From Thermoanaerobacterium aotearoense (GTDB taxonomy: Bacteria > Bacillota > Thermoanaerobacteria > Thermoanaerobacterales > Thermoanaerobacteraceae): a stretch of DNA of 64,000 bases. The notes beneath the pieces are model-generated. The model did no database searches, was not told the DNA's origin, and was given only the letters and a program-made list of their open reading frames with translations. The DNA is taken from positions 186,001-250,000 of the forward strand of contig NZ_CP047602.1 in assembly GCF_009905255.1 (NCBI RefSeq), in the 5' to 3' direction. The first letter of the stretch is position 1. Each line of letters starts with the position of its first letter. The position numbers and the translations under genes were made by a program. Below, piece by piece: positions 8,928 through 17,910 of the stretch.

Positions 8928-9896
8928 ATGTTTCATATAAGATATTCTGTTGTGGTACCTGTGTACAACGAAGAACTTCTTATCGAAGAATCGTACAGGC
9001 GGCTTAAAAAAGTCATGGACTCAACTGATGAGACTTACGAGCTTATATTTGTAGACGATGGAAGCCATGACAAATCAGCGGAGATTTTGAGTAGGATAAG
9101 CATGAGTGATAAAAACGTGAAGCTTATAAGCTTTTCGAGAAATTTTGGGCATCAGACAGCCATAACAGCCGGTATGGACAATGCCAAAGGTGATGCTGTC
9201 GTTGTCATCGATGCGGATCTGCAAGATCCACCTGAAGTGATACTGAAGATGATCGAGAAGTGGAAAGAAGGATACGATGTCGTGTACGGCAAAAGGGCAG
9301 AGAGAAAAGGGGAGTCATTCTTTAAGCTCTTTACAGCAAGGGTTTTCTACAGATTGCTAAAAAGCCTTACAAATGTAGACATACCTGTTGATACAGGAGA
9401 TTTCAGACTTATTGACAGAAAAGTCTGTGATGTGATGAATTCTCTTAATTCCATAAAGGAAAAAAACAGGTATATAAGAGGGCTTGTAAGCTGGGTAGGC
9501 TTTAAGCAGATAGGTGTAGAATACGTGAGAGATCCGAGGCTTGCAGGTGAAACAAAGTACACGCTTAAAAAGATGCTTAAGCTGGCCATGGACGGTATAA
9601 CGTCGTTTTCTTACGCTCCGCTTAAATTGCCTTTGAACTTGGGCATTTTCCTGTTAGCTGCAGGTTTTGTGTACTTGATTGTAGAGCTTGTCTTAAAAGT
9701 CGCAGGCGTAGATGTGTCGATGGAGAATACAGTCATGGCTATAAATATGATCTTATTTGGTCTAAACTTTTCGGTCTTAGGGGCATTTGGAGAGTATATC
9801 GGAAGGATATACGACGAGGTAAGGGATAGACCATTGTACATCATAGCGAGAAAGGTGGGGTTTGATGATGGAAAGACAGGAGAAAGGATGGAATAA
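8928..9896 (+). CDS. GT2 polyprenyl-phosphate glycosyltransferase (GtrB/YfdH-like)
   Basis: Cytoplasmic GT-A enzyme with two C-terminal membrane segments, expected to load a sugar from a nucleotide donor onto undecaprenyl phosphate. YSVVVPVYNEE marks the start of the fold, FVDDGSHD the nucleotide site, VVVIDADLQDPPEVI the DXD metal site, and membrane helices lie at about residues 230-257 and 263-290. Length 322 is normal for GtrB. The gene overlaps the following GtrA-like gene by about 30 bases, the classic GtrA/GtrB pairing: GtrA flips the product and the GT39 enzymes use it as donor. The sugar is not predictable. Confidence 0.9.
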   Translation: MFHIRYSVVVPVYNEELLIEESYRRLKKVMDSTDETYELIFVDDGSHDKSAEILSRISMSDKNVKLISFSRNFGHQTAITAGMDNAKGDAVVVIDADLQDPPEVILKMIEKWKEGYDVVYGKRAERKGESFFKLFTARVFYRLLKSLTNVDIPVDTGDFRLIDRKVCDVMNSLNSIKEKNRYIRGLVSWVGFKQIGVEYVRDPRLAGETKYTLKKMLKLAMDGITSFSYAPLKLPLNLGIFLLAAGFVYLIVELVLKVAGVDVSMENTVMAINMILFGLNFSVLGAFGEYIGRIYDEVRDRPLYIIARKVGFDDGKTGERME

Positions 9897-10272
9897 CAAG
9901 GCAGGATTTGTGCAGTTTATAAAGTTTAATCTGGTAGGCATAGTAAATACTTTGGTGGACTTTTCGGTCTTTACCGTCCTTACGTTTTTTGGAATGTACT
10001 ACATGGCAGCGCAGGTAATATCTTATAGCTGTGGCGTTGTAAACAGCTTTATCATGAATAAGTATTGGACATTTGGCGACAAATCAACTCCGCATGGATA
10101 CGAAGTATTCAAATTTATCGCTGTAAATGGTGTGTCATTAGCGGTATCTCTTTCTATCCTGTATCCATTAAAACCCATTTTAGGCGTGATTTCTGCCAAA
10201 GTGATTGCCACATTGTTTTCAATGATGATAAACTTTGTAGGCAGCAAACTTTGGGTGTTTAAGAAGGCATAA
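9865..10272 (+). CDS. GtrA-like membrane protein (putative lipid-linked sugar flippase)
   Basis: About 135 residues with four membrane segments; the start FVQFIKFNLVGIVNTLVDFSVF is diagnostic for the GtrA/DPMS family, as is YWTFGDKSTPHGYEVFKFIAVN. The family is proposed to move polyprenyl-phosphate sugars across the membrane. ATG at 9865 or 9868 follows AGGTGGGG; the TTG at 9862 is less likely. The overlap with the preceding GT2 gene implies translational coupling. Confidence 0.88.
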   Translation: MMERQEKGWNNKAGFVQFIKFNLVGIVNTLVDFSVFTVLTFFGMYYMAAQVISYSCGVVNSFIMNKYWTFGDKSTPHGYEVFKFIAVNGVSLAVSLSILYPLKPILGVISAKVIATLFSMMINFVGSKLWVFKKA

Positions 10273-10326
10273 CGTAGATTCTTATGTAAAAATGAGGAAA
10301 AATTTATTTATGTGATAAATTTATGA

Positions 10327-10332
10327 TATAAT
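10327..10332 (+). promoter_or_regulatory. Possible internal promoter -10
   Basis: TATAAT lies about 35 bases before the next start in an 80-base gap, without a clear -35 hexamer. It could give separate expression of the second half of the cluster. Confidence 0.3.
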
Positions 10333-10366
10333 GTAATGTGTATTAATGTGATGGGAGTTGAATAAA

Positions 10367-11077
10367 TTGCCAAATGTCATTGTCATCATTCCGGCTTACA
10401 ACGAGGAGAAGACCATCGACAGCGTCATCAACAATATAAAGTTAACAAATAAAGATGTAGATATACTCGTTGTTAATGACGGTTCCAGCGATAAGACATC
10501 TCTTATCGCTAAAAACAATGGTGTCATAGTCATAGATCTCCCTTTTAACCTTGGAATCGGTGGATGTATGCAGACAGGATATAAGTATGCTTATAAGTAT
10601 GGCTACGACATAGCGATACAGATTGACGCAGATGGGCAGCACGATGCAAGATTCATAGATAAGCTTATAAAGCCCATATTAGAAGATAAGGCTGATCTTG
10701 TGATAGGGTCAAGGTATGTTTCAAAGACCAATTACAAGGGATCGTATCTAAGGCGGACAGGTTCATACTTTTTTACGCTTTTATTAAAAGCTCTGACAGG
10801 CAAAGCCATATATGATACCACATCAGGTTTTAGGGCAGCTAACAGGAAAGTCATCAAATACTTTAGCGAAAGCTATCCTCAAGATTACCCTGAAGTTGAA
10901 GTTGTAGCAAGGCTCAGCAAAGGCGGGTTTAAAATCGTGGAAATACCTGTGGAGATGTATGAGAGATTAGGCGGACGTTCTTCTATCAATTTTAGGCGTT
11001 CAATTTATTACATGGTAAAGGTGACGCTGGCGATACTGATAAATTGCATCAAAGCCAAAGAACAACAAAAAGCATAG
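10367..11077 (+). CDS. GT2 family glycosyltransferase (DPM1-like)
   Basis: Soluble GT-A enzyme, about 236 residues, of the dolichol-phosphate-mannose-synthase type: NVIVIIPAYNEEKTI at the start, VNDGSSDKT, and QIDADGQHDARFI with the DXD motif. There are no strong C-terminal membrane helices, unlike the first GT2 enzyme. It probably makes a second polyprenyl-phosphate sugar. TTG at 10367 is chosen because GGGAG at 10353-10357 is nine bases upstream; the in-frame TTG at 10358 directly abuts that site. The DUF2304 gene follows, a common pairing for this GT2 subtype. Confidence 0.88.
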   Translation: MPNVIVIIPAYNEEKTIDSVINNIKLTNKDVDILVVNDGSSDKTSLIAKNNGVIVIDLPFNLGIGGCMQTGYKYAYKYGYDIAIQIDADGQHDARFIDKLIKPILEDKADLVIGSRYVSKTNYKGSYLRRTGSYFFTLLLKALTGKAIYDTTSGFRAANRKVIKYFSESYPQDYPEVEVVARLSKGGFKIVEIPVEMYERLGGRSSINFRRSIYYMVKVTLAILINCIKAKEQQKA

Positions 11078-11088
11078 GAGGTCTTTTT

Positions 11089-11460
11089 GTGTTTTTTAAT
11101 GTCTATAGTTTTTCTTTAATTTTTAGCATACTGTTTTTAGTTATAATCATAGTTGAGATAAAAAAAGGCAATCTTTTAGAGAAGTACAGCTTATTTTGGA
11201 TATTTTTTTCTATAGTGATGATTGTAATATCAGCTAACTTGAAATTTTTAAATCTTTTAAGCCGTATGCTTCACATTTATTATGCTCCGTCTGTCCTGTT
11301 TCTCTTAGGACTTTTATTTATCATCTCATACTGTTTTCATCTTACGTTGATAATATCTAAACAGACGGAAAGCATTGTTAAACTGACGCAGGAAGTAGCC
11401 ATATTAAAGAATATGGTAGAAAATGTAAGCAGAGATGTAGAAGGAGGCAAAGGCGATTGA
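11089..11460 (+). CDS. DUF2304 small membrane protein
   Basis: About 123 residues with three hydrophobic segments (NVYSFSLIFSILFLVIII, FWIFFSIVMIVISA, YAPSVLFLLGLLFIISYCF) and a C-terminal hydrophilic, coiled-coil-like tail (SIVKLTQEVAILKNMVENV). This matches DUF2304, usually encoded beside DPM1-like GT2 enzymes. GTG at 11089 follows AGGAGGT; upstream codons of the frame overlap the previous gene and lack a binding site. A membrane partner of the preceding GT2 is the likely role (inference). Confidence 0.75.
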   Translation: MFFNVYSFSLIFSILFLVIIIVEIKKGNLLEKYSLFWIFFSIVMIVISANLKFLNLLSRMLHIYYAPSVLFLLGLLFIISYCFHLTLIISKQTESIVKLTQEVAILKNMVENVSRDVEGGKGD

Positions 11461-11795
11461 TATACGTACTTGTTTTAGTGAATGTTTTGCTTTTGGTGAC
11501 AGGGCAAGTGCTTTGGAAAATAGGCATTGGAAGTGCCAGTAGTTTTAAAAGCGTACTTATGTCACTTACGTCACCGTACGTCATAAGCGGGATAATAATA
11601 TATGCATTGGCTACTGTCCTGTGGCTGTATATTCTTGCAAAAGGCAAGTTCAGCATTGTCTACCCTTTGCAGAGCACCGCTTATGCCTTAGGAGTATTTG
11701 TGGCGTGGCTCATATTTAAAGAAGCTATACCAATGACAAGGTGGATTGGCGTAGTTCTCATCTTTGCAGGTGCATCGTTGATTGCATTAAGATAG
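11457..11795 (+). CDS. Small SMR/EamA-like membrane protein (ArnE/F-like)
   Basis: 112 residues and four membrane helices; the end TRWIGVVLIFAGASLIALR and the middle FSIVYPLQSTAYALGVFVAWLIFKE match the small multidrug resistance/ArnE-ArnF group, some of which flip undecaprenyl-phosphate sugars. The TTG start overlaps the DUF2304 stop (TTGA). The context supports a lipid-sugar flippase rather than a drug pump. Confidence 0.75.
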   Translation: MIYVLVLVNVLLLVTGQVLWKIGIGSASSFKSVLMSLTSPYVISGIIIYALATVLWLYILAKGKFSIVYPLQSTAYALGVFVAWLIFKEAIPMTRWIGVVLIFAGASLIALR

Positions 11796-11804
11796 GAGGT
11801 AATC

Positions 11805-12989
11805 ATGGATATCAAACTGAAGCTTAGCTCAAAGAAGTTTTTTGTCGCTGTTTCATTGATTGCTGTTTTGGCTATTGCTTTGTATTTGAGATTCCTCTTC
11901 GTCTACAAGGTAATTCAGCCGCCTCTTTCAGGCGATGCCAAGAATTACGACATAATGGTGAAACAGTTTTTGACAAAAGGCTTCTTAGGTTATATGTCGG
12001 ACACTCCAAATGCCTATGTGACACCAGGGTATCCTTTATTTCTCGCTTTAATCTACAAGATTTTTGGCTTTTCTAATGGTAGTCCGCTTCAAGCTATAAG
12101 GATCGTGCAAAGTGTATTAAGCGTATTGACGGTTTTACTTATTTTCTTAATAGGTAGAGAAATCAAAAATAACAAAGTGGGTCTTATGGCTGCCTCAATA
12201 TCAGCCATTTATCCTACATTCGTCTGGGCATCTACGCTAATTCTTACAGAGACGGTGTATACTTTTGTTTTTATGGTGTATTTGTATTTGCAGATTATTG
12301 CGCTTAAAAGACCTAAAGTGTATATAAATGTTTTAACAGGTATCTTATTTGGACTGGCAATCTTAATAAGACCTGCTGCAGCACCGCTTATAGTGATACC
12401 TTACATTTTAATGTACATTCAAAATAGGGATCTAAATTACACCGCAAGAAACTTTTTGCAGGTTTTAATCGGGTTTATAGTGATCATGATGCCTTGGTGG
12501 ATTAGAAATATTGTCACGCTTCACAAGCTTATTTTATTTGCAACTCAAACTTGGAATCCTATGTTGGGAGGCGCCTTCCCTTTCTTCAATGGAATTGAAC
12601 ATGTTCCTCAGAACATTCGCTCCACTATGGATGTCATCAAATTCATCATAAAAGGGTTCGAAAAAAGCCCCATCTATTATTTTAAATGGTATACCATAGG
12701 CAAGTTCAATATAATTTTTGGCAGCATGTGGTATGATCTTGACCCGAAATATCAATACTTGCGAAATATATATCTTCTTCACAGCTTTGTTATGGCTATA
12801 GGTTGGCTTGGAACATTTTATTCTTTAAGAAAACGCGAAATACGTTTTATCGGCATATATGCCATACTATTGACGCTTATTCAGCTTATGTTTATACCGA
12901 CTAATAGATATGCGTTCTCAATCATGCCGCTTCTCATAATTCTCGCATCTTATGTGATTGATAAGCTGCTATTTGAAAAAGGCATTTGA
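11805..12989 (+). CDS. GT39/PMT-like membrane glycosyltransferase
   Basis: 394 residues with 9-11 membrane helices. The first loop (IQPPLSGDAKNYDIMVKQF, about residues 36-54) contains the acidic residue expected in GT-C enzymes, and TPGYPLFLALIYKIFG is typical of the PMT_2 domain. ILTETVYTFVFMVYLYLQII (about 145-164) is the family's conserved membrane segment. AGGAGGTAATC precedes the ATG. Last gene of the cluster; its TGA (12987-12989) directly abuts the stop of the convergent gene with no terminator between them. Third GT-C enzyme here, so the polymer or glycan likely carries several sugars. Confidence 0.8.
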   Translation: MDIKLKLSSKKFFVAVSLIAVLAIALYLRFLFVYKVIQPPLSGDAKNYDIMVKQFLTKGFLGYMSDTPNAYVTPGYPLFLALIYKIFGFSNGSPLQAIRIVQSVLSVLTVLLIFLIGREIKNNKVGLMAASISAIYPTFVWASTLILTETVYTFVFMVYLYLQIIALKRPKVYINVLTGILFGLAILIRPAAAPLIVIPYILMYIQNRDLNYTARNFLQVLIGFIVIMMPWWIRNIVTLHKLILFATQTWNPMLGGAFPFFNGIEHVPQNIRSTMDVIKFIIKGFEKSPIYYFKWYTIGKFNIIFGSMWYDLDPKYQYLRNIYLLHSFVMAIGWLGTFYSLRKREIRFIGIYAILLTLIQLMFIPTNRYAFSIMPLLIILASYVIDKLLFEKGI

Positions 12990-13922
12990 TTATTGTCGAG
13001 TCCTCTTTCTTGACACTTCCAATAGCTTTCTTTCCAGTTCATCTACGTCGTACTTCCTCTGCGGGTATGAATTGAAGTAGTTTCTTGGTGCCGTATTTGA
13101 CGATGCGGCATCTTTTAGTATTGATTTGTCTTTTAAGTAGTTTTGTATGACTTTCTCTAAAAACTTTGCTGGGTATTTTATGTCTTTTCCTTTCATGCGA
13201 GATATGCACAAATTCATTTCGTCATCTGTAAGATGGTACCTATTTTTAAGCAAATCTTTATCTATGTACTTAGGCGCATTTTCACCTTTTTGATGCATCA
13301 TATCATTGATATGATTGATAGATATACTATAAGAATTAATATCTATCATATCATTCATATCTGATATGATCATATTGTCTTCACTTTTTGAAAGTGGAAT
13401 GTTTTCAATGGTTTTAACTTCTTCTACCTTTTCACTATCTGAAATACGGTTTTCACTTTCTTTATCCATGCATTCATTTTTGTCGATATATGATATACCA
13501 GCGAAATCACCAGTTGTCATATTTTGCCAATCACAAAATTCGATTATTCTACCGTTTTCGCCATATTTGTATGTGATGCTTTCGATGGATGTATTTTGTC
13601 TTAATGTGTAGTATTTCTTCTGACGCAATTTGTCCTCGTTATCGACGTAGCACACCAAAAATCCGTCTTTTATGGCATTTTTCAAGCTTTTACTTATGAT
13701 GCCTGTAGATAGACCGGTGCCGCTGTCTATTCTCTTGCCATTTTCGTATTTTCCTTTTTGTATTTCATCGATAGTGAGCTTCACTGGAATGCACTTTCCA
13801 TTGTTTATTGTATGCTTTGCGATGTACATTATGATTTTTAACTGTGAACCGGATATTGAAGATAGACTTTCAAAAAAATTCTTTGGCACTATCCCATATT
13901 CTTTCTCAAAACCGTTTATCAT
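12990..13922 (-). CDS. Phage/plasmid-type replication-initiation-like protein
   Basis: 310 residues from the ATG whose complement is at 13920-13922, preceded by GGGGGGT; the frame stays open to 14072 but that part is the palindromic element. The N-terminal 110 residues look like a winged-helix replisome-organiser domain (FEKEYGIVPKNFFESL, SGSQLKIIMYIAKHT, STGIISKSLKNAIKDGFL), the middle is a charged linker, and the C-terminus (YHLTDDEMNLCISRMKG, FLEKVIQNYLKDK) resembles the small helical domain of DnaD-like proteins. Such genes usually sit in prophages or integrative elements, but no other phage gene is nearby, so this may be an orphan remnant or a domesticated gene. The family call is moderate; function is inferred. 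Confidence 0.5.
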   Translation of the reverse strand: MINGFEKEYGIVPKNFFESLSSISGSQLKIIMYIAKHTINNGKCIPVKLTIDEIQKGKYENGKRIDSGTGLSTGIISKSLKNAIKDGFLVCYVDNEDKLRQKKYYTLRQNTSIESITYKYGENGRIIEFCDWQNMTTGDFAGISYIDKNECMDKESENRISDSEKVEEVKTIENIPLSKSEDNMIISDMNDMIDINSYSISINHINDMMHQKGENAPKYIDKDLLKNRYHLTDDEMNLCISRMKGKDIKYPAKFLEKVIQNYLKDKSILKDAASSNTAPRNYFNSYPQRKYDVDELERKLLEVSRKRTRQ

Positions 13923-13973
13923 TTTTAAACCCCCCATTTTCATTTTTAAATAGATCTTAAATAGATGTTGCTT

Positions 13974-14157
13974 GAAAAATATTATTATAAGCGAACGATT
14001 AATGGAGTTTTCGTGATATATCACGATGAATATAGCGCAGTTTGGCGTATGAGCGAAAGTGAAAGCCGTCACAACGCATAGACGGCGTTAGCCAAACAAG
14101 CGAAATGAATCGCTGATATATAGAAAACGAAATTTGTGAGCGTTAATAATATTTTTC
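13974..14157 (+). repeat. Palindromic noncoding element, copy B (184 bp)
   Basis: Outer arms GAAAAATATTATTA (13974-13987) and TAATAATATTTTTC (14144-14157) are perfectly complementary over 14 bp but unrelated to the arms of copy A. Inner pairs correspond to those of copy A with compensating changes: GTTTTC/GAAAAC, ATATATC/GATATAT, GTTTGGC/GCCAAAC; the centre GCCGTC/GACGGC is unchanged. It lies between the divergent replication-like gene and the fructose operon. Confidence 0.75.
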
Positions 14158-14216
14158 GAATTTTTCGATTTACATTTATAATGTAGTAAAAAAGTGAAAA
14201 TCTTATATATAGGCGA

Positions 14217-14245
14217 TTGACAAAAAAACATTTTCAATGTATAAT
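14217..14245 (+). promoter_or_regulatory. Consensus sigma-A promoter of the fructose operon
   Basis: TTGACA (14217-14222), 17-base spacer, TATAAT (14240-14245); the start codon is 57 bases downstream. The AT-rich leader with TCAATCAAA is a possible site for the DeoR-type repressor encoded next (weak inference). Confidence 0.85.
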
Positions 14246-14301
14246 CATAATTAAGCAAAATCAATCAAAAAATATCATCTGTTTTGAATGGATGTGATTG
14301 A

Positions 14302-15129
14302 ATGTTTGGGGAAGAGCGCAGGATGAAGATAGCCGAGATACTAAGCAAGGATAAAAGCATTACAGTGTCTCAGCTTAGCGAAATCTTAGGCGTATCTGAG
14401 TCCACTATAAGACGAGATCTAAAGATGTTGGAGATTGACGGGTTTATACAGAGGACACATGGTGGCGCTATATTGAATACGCATACACACTACGAGCCGT
14501 CTTTTGTGGAAAAAGAGGATTACGAGCTTCCATCAAAGATGCAGATTGGCAAGATGGCAGCTTCACTTATAGAAGAAGGCGATTCTGTAATCCTTGATGC
14601 CGGCACTACTACGTTGATGATTGCAAAATCACTTGAAGACATACATCTTACAGTTGTCACAAACTCTCCTATTATCGCTATAGAGCTTTCGAACCGCAAC
14701 AATATTGAGCTTATAGTTACAGGCGGCATAGAGCGGTTAAACACAAAAGCGCTTGTTGGTCCTATAGCTGAGATGGTGATAAGAAATTTTAAGGTTGACA
14801 AAGCCTTTATTGGTGCTAATGCCATATCGTATGAGAATGGGCTTATGACACCAGATATTATAGAGGCAAACACGAAAAAGGCCATGATAGATGTATCAAA
14901 TGAGGTTTACGCAGTTGTAGACCACACCAAGTTTGGGAAGAAATCTTTTGTAAAATTTGCAGATTTAAGCGATATAACTGCCATTATAACCGATGACGAG
15001 CTGGACTACGAGATAGTTAGAAAGTACGAGCAAGCCAATGTGGATGTACTAAACTTTGGAAAGGATGTATTAGATGGTTACGACGGTGACGGTAAATCCG
15101 GCGATAGACAGGACGCTAATAGTAAATGA
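14302..15129 (+). CDS. fruR: DeoR-family transcriptional regulator of the fructose operon
   Basis: 275 residues. The N-terminal DeoR helix-turn-helix (ERRMKIAEIL, VSQLSEILGVSESTIRRDLKMLE, about residues 5-50) ends in the family signature IQRTHGGAI. The C-terminal sugar-phosphate-sensing domain shows DAGTTTLMIAKSL, VTNSPIIAIEL, TGGIERLNTKALVGPIAE and VDHTKFGKKSFV. As in Bacillus FruR it is expected to repress the operon until fructose 1-phosphate accumulates. First gene of a four-gene operon; it overlaps fruK by 56 bases. Confidence 0.9.
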   Translation: MFGEERRMKIAEILSKDKSITVSQLSEILGVSESTIRRDLKMLEIDGFIQRTHGGAILNTHTHYEPSFVEKEDYELPSKMQIGKMAASLIEEGDSVILDAGTTTLMIAKSLEDIHLTVVTNSPIIAIELSNRNNIELIVTGGIERLNTKALVGPIAEMVIRNFKVDKAFIGANAISYENGLMTPDIIEANTKKAMIDVSNEVYAVVDHTKFGKKSFVKFADLSDITAIITDDELDYEIVRKYEQANVDVLNFGKDVLDGYDGDGKSGDRQDANSK

Positions 15130-16006
15130 TTTTAGATTAGGTGCAGTAAACAGGGTGTCAAGAACCATAATTGATGCAGGCGGGAAAGGCATAAATGTCG
15201 CAAAAAATTTAAAAAATTTAGGTTGTGACGTCAAGTGCTTAGGCTTTATGGGACCAAACGGCAAGTACATCGAAAATGTCTTAAAGGAATCAGGGATTGA
15301 CTGCAGGTTTGTCCAAATCAAAAGTGACATAAGGACAAATATAAAGATAGTTGATGAGATTAACCATACTTATACTGATATAAACGAAGCTGGTCCAGAT
15401 GTTTCTCAAAGTGAAATAGAAAAGCTAATTTCGAGCATAAATGAGCATGCTGATTTATCGGATGTGATTGTTCTATCAGGAAGCCTGCTTCCTAATATGG
15501 AGGAGGATTTTTATAGACAAATAATTGAGAAGGTCAACGAAAAAGGCGCAAAAGTCATATTAGATGCTGATGGTGATGCTTTAAAGCTTGGCATAGAAGG
15601 AAAGCCATACATGATAAAGCCCAATATCCATGAACTTCGAAGGGTATCAAAGAAAAATCTTGAAAGTGTTGATGAGATTATTGAAGAAGGCGTGAGAATA
15701 ATTGAAAGTGGAATTTCAATTGTGGCAGTATCGATGGGTGGCAGTGGAAGCATGGTGGTGACCAAAGAGAGGGCGTACAAAGTAAGACCGATAAAGGTTC
15801 AAGTGAAAGGGACGGTAGGAGCTGGAGATGCCTACGTGGCAGGTTTTGCCTATGGACTAAGCGAGAATCTTCCTGTAGAAGACACTATAAAGATAGCATC
15901 ATCTGCGTCTACATCAGTTATCATGAGGGAAGGCACTAAGGCATGTTCTTTAAAAGATGTGGAAGAACTTAAGAAAAAGGTTGAAATTGAAGTAATAGAA
16001 AGGTGA
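15074..16006 (+). CDS. fruK: 1-phosphofructokinase
   Basis: PfkB-family kinase converting fructose 1-phosphate to fructose 1,6-bisphosphate. VTVNPAIDRTLIV opens the protein, IDAGGKGINVAKNLKNLG is signature 1, and GTVGAGDAYVAGFAYGL (about residues 246-262) holds the anion hole and catalytic Asp. Length 310 is usual. The gene starts inside the end of fruR in another frame and is followed after 6 bases by the IIA gene, so it belongs to the PTS operon. The family also contains tagatose 6-phosphate kinases, but the context points to fructose. Confidence 0.92.
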   Translation: MVTTVTVNPAIDRTLIVNDFRLGAVNRVSRTIIDAGGKGINVAKNLKNLGCDVKCLGFMGPNGKYIENVLKESGIDCRFVQIKSDIRTNIKIVDEINHTYTDINEAGPDVSQSEIEKLISSINEHADLSDVIVLSGSLLPNMEEDFYRQIIEKVNEKGAKVILDADGDALKLGIEGKPYMIKPNIHELRRVSKKNLESVDEIIEEGVRIIESGISIVAVSMGGSGSMVVTKERAYKVRPIKVQVKGTVGAGDAYVAGFAYGLSENLPVEDTIKIASSASTSVIMREGTKACSLKDVEELKKKVEIEVIER

Positions 16007-16012
16007 TAAACG

Positions 16013-16462
16013 ATGATTGAAGAGATACTTGACAAAGACATGATGATATTCGATTTGAAATCGAAAGATAAATTATCTGTATTAAAAGAGCTTATAAGGC
16101 CATTGGCAGAAAAAGGAGCCATTGAGGACGAAGGAAAGTTTTTGGAGGTAGTGCTAAAAAGGGAAGAGGAGTACTCCACAGGCATTGGAATGGGTGTTGC
16201 AATACCGCATGGGAAAAGCAACTTAGTGAAAAAGGCGTCATTAGTTTTTGGAAAGTCGAAAGATGGCATAGACTATAATTCCATGGATGGGAAACCAGCA
16301 TATCTGTTCTTTCTTATTGCAGCACCTGAGGATTCTGACAATTTGCATCTTAAGATTTTAGCTAAGCTTTCAAGGTCATTGATGCATGAGGAGGTGAGAG
16401 ATGAACTGAATAAGGCTGAGACTTATGAGGATGTCATAAATGCTTTCAAAAAATATGAGTAA
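16013..16462 (+). CDS. PTS fructose-specific EIIA component
   Basis: 149-residue PTS_EIIA type-2 domain. The phospho-accepting His is in GIGMGVAIPHGKSNLVKKA (His about residue 65), and FFLIAAPEDSDNLHLKILAKLSR is the conserved second half. It receives phosphate from HPr and passes it to the IIB domain of the next gene. GTGATAAACG precedes the ATG. It is a separate polypeptide here rather than fused to IIBC as in many Gram-positives. Confidence 0.92.
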   Translation: MIEEILDKDMMIFDLKSKDKLSVLKELIRPLAEKGAIEDEGKFLEVVLKREEEYSTGIGMGVAIPHGKSNLVKKASLVFGKSKDGIDYNSMDGKPAYLFFLIAAPEDSDNLHLKILAKLSRSLMHEEVRDELNKAETYEDVINAFKKYE

Positions 16463-16474
16463 GGGGGATTTTTG

Positions 16475-17833
16475 ATGAAAAAGATTGTTGCCATTACTGC
16501 ATGCCCTACAGGTATAGCCCATACCTATATGGCTGCAGAAAACTTAGAAATGGCAGGCAAAGAGCTTAATGTGGCTATAAAAGTGGAGACACAAGGGTCT
16601 ATAGGGGCAGAAAATCAATTGACAGAAAACGACATAAATGAAGCGGATGCAGTCATAATTGCTGCTGCGACAAAAGTCGACAAGTCCCGCTTCGAAGGTA
16701 AACCTATACTGGAAGTTCCGGTTGAGGAAGCTATAAAAAATCCAAAAGAATTGATTGAAAAAGCATTGAAGATGGAAAAACCGAAAAATTACGTAGAAAA
16801 AGTGGAAAAGATTCATGAAGAAAGGGCCAGCCAAAGGACAGGTGCTTACAAGCATTTGATGACAGGTGTATCCTACATGATTCCATTTGTCGTCGCTGGT
16901 GGTATATCCATAGCACTTTCATTCCTATGGGGCTACAAGGCATTTCAGGTACCGGGCACATTGCCTGCTGCATTGATGCAAATCGGCGGTGGATCTGCAT
17001 TCGCACTTATGGTTCCAATACTTTCTGGATTTTTGGCTTATTCTATAGCAGATAGACCTGGACTTGTACCAGGTATGGTAGGAGGTATGTTGGCAGTATC
17101 AACTGGTGCAGGATTTTTAGGCGGCATCATATCTGGTTTTCTCGCTGGTTATACAGTCTACTACCTGAAAAAGACCATAAAATTGCCTAAGACGATGGAA
17201 GGCCTAATGCCGGTCCTTATACTGCCGGTATTATCGACGCTTATCGTAGGTCTTCTCATGATATACGTTGTTGGCACACCGATGAAGACCATAATGACAG
17301 GTCTTACAAATTGGCTTAAGGGAATGAGCTCCACAAATGCAGTCATATTTGGCGCACTATTAGGACTTATGATGGCGTTTGACATGGGTGGCCCTGTCAA
17401 CAAGACAGCATACACATTTGCAACAGGTCTTTTGGCGTCAAATGTGTTTATGCCTATGGCTGCGGTTATGGCTGCAGGAATGACACCGCCTTTAGGTTTA
17501 GCGCTTGCAACAGTCATATTTAAAAATAGATTTACAAAAGAGGAAAGAGAAGCAGGCAAAGCAGCATGGGTTTTAGGTGCATCATTTATAACAGAAGGCG
17601 CTATACCGTTTGCTGCAGCAGATCCATTTAGAGTAATACCTTCCATTATGGTAGGATCCGCGGTTACAGGCGCACTTTCCATGTTGTTCCATATAGAACT
17701 TAGAGCGCCTCATGGCGGGATATTTGTAATACCAATCGCTGTATCAAATCCGCTCTTATACATTTTTGCTATACTTGTAGGTATGGTTGTGACAGCCTTC
17801 ATGATAGGGCTTCTGAAAAAGAAAGTATCGTAA
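16475..17833 (+). CDS. fruA: PTS fructose-specific EIIBC permease
   Basis: 452 residues. IIB domain at residues 1-100 with the phospho-Cys in [19 protein letters not shown] membrane domain from about 120 ([20 protein letters not shown]) with eight or more helices, [14 protein letters not shown], and the fructose-IIC motifs [14 protein letters not shown] and [11 protein letters not shown]. It transports and phosphorylates fructose at C1, feeding fruK. ATG at 16475 follows GGGGGAT. The last codons and the terminator downstream are duplicated at about 18429. Confidence 0.92.
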   Translation: MKKIVAITACPTGIAHTYMAAENLEMAGKELNVAIKVETQGSIGAENQLTENDINEADAVIIAAATKVDKSRFEGKPILEVPVEEAIKNPKELIEKALKMEKPKNYVEKVEKIHEERASQRTGAYKHLMTGVSYMIPFVVAGGISIALSFLWGYKAFQVPGTLPAALMQIGGGSAFALMVPILSGFLAYSIADRPGLVPGMVGGMLAVSTGAGFLGGIISGFLAGYTVYYLKKTIKLPKTMEGLMPVLILPVLSTLIVGLLMIYVVGTPMKTIMTGLTNWLKGMSSTNAVIFGALLGLMMAFDMGGPVNKTAYTFATGLLASNVFMPMAAVMAAGMTPPLGLALATVIFKNRFTKEEREAGKAAWVLGASFITEGAIPFAAADPFRVIPSIMVGSAVTGALSMLFHIELRAPHGGIFVIPIAVSNPLLYIFAILVGMVVTAFMIGLLKKKVS

Positions 17834-17910
17834 TTGATATAAAACATCGCTCCAAAATATGGGGCGATTTTTTTATTGTTATTGACATTTATTGTGATAA
17901 GATATATATA
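17822..17910 (+). repeat. Direct repeat copy 1: fruA 3' end, terminator and promoter
   Basis: About 87 bases from the last fruA codons through the terminator to a promoter-like TTGACA (17882-17887), 17-base spacer, TATATA (17905-17910). The second copy is at 18429-18518 with about three differences. Confidence 0.85.
17846..17874 (+). terminator. Rho-independent terminator of the fructose operon
   Basis: Stem ATCGCTCC/GGGGCGAT with loop AAAATAT and a T-run. A near-identical second copy lies at 18453-18482. Confidence 0.85.

Noticed and set aside
13923-14072. N-terminal extension of the replication-like protein
   Set aside because: The upstream codons are the palindromic repeat element, and the ATG at 13922 has a strong GGGGGGT site.
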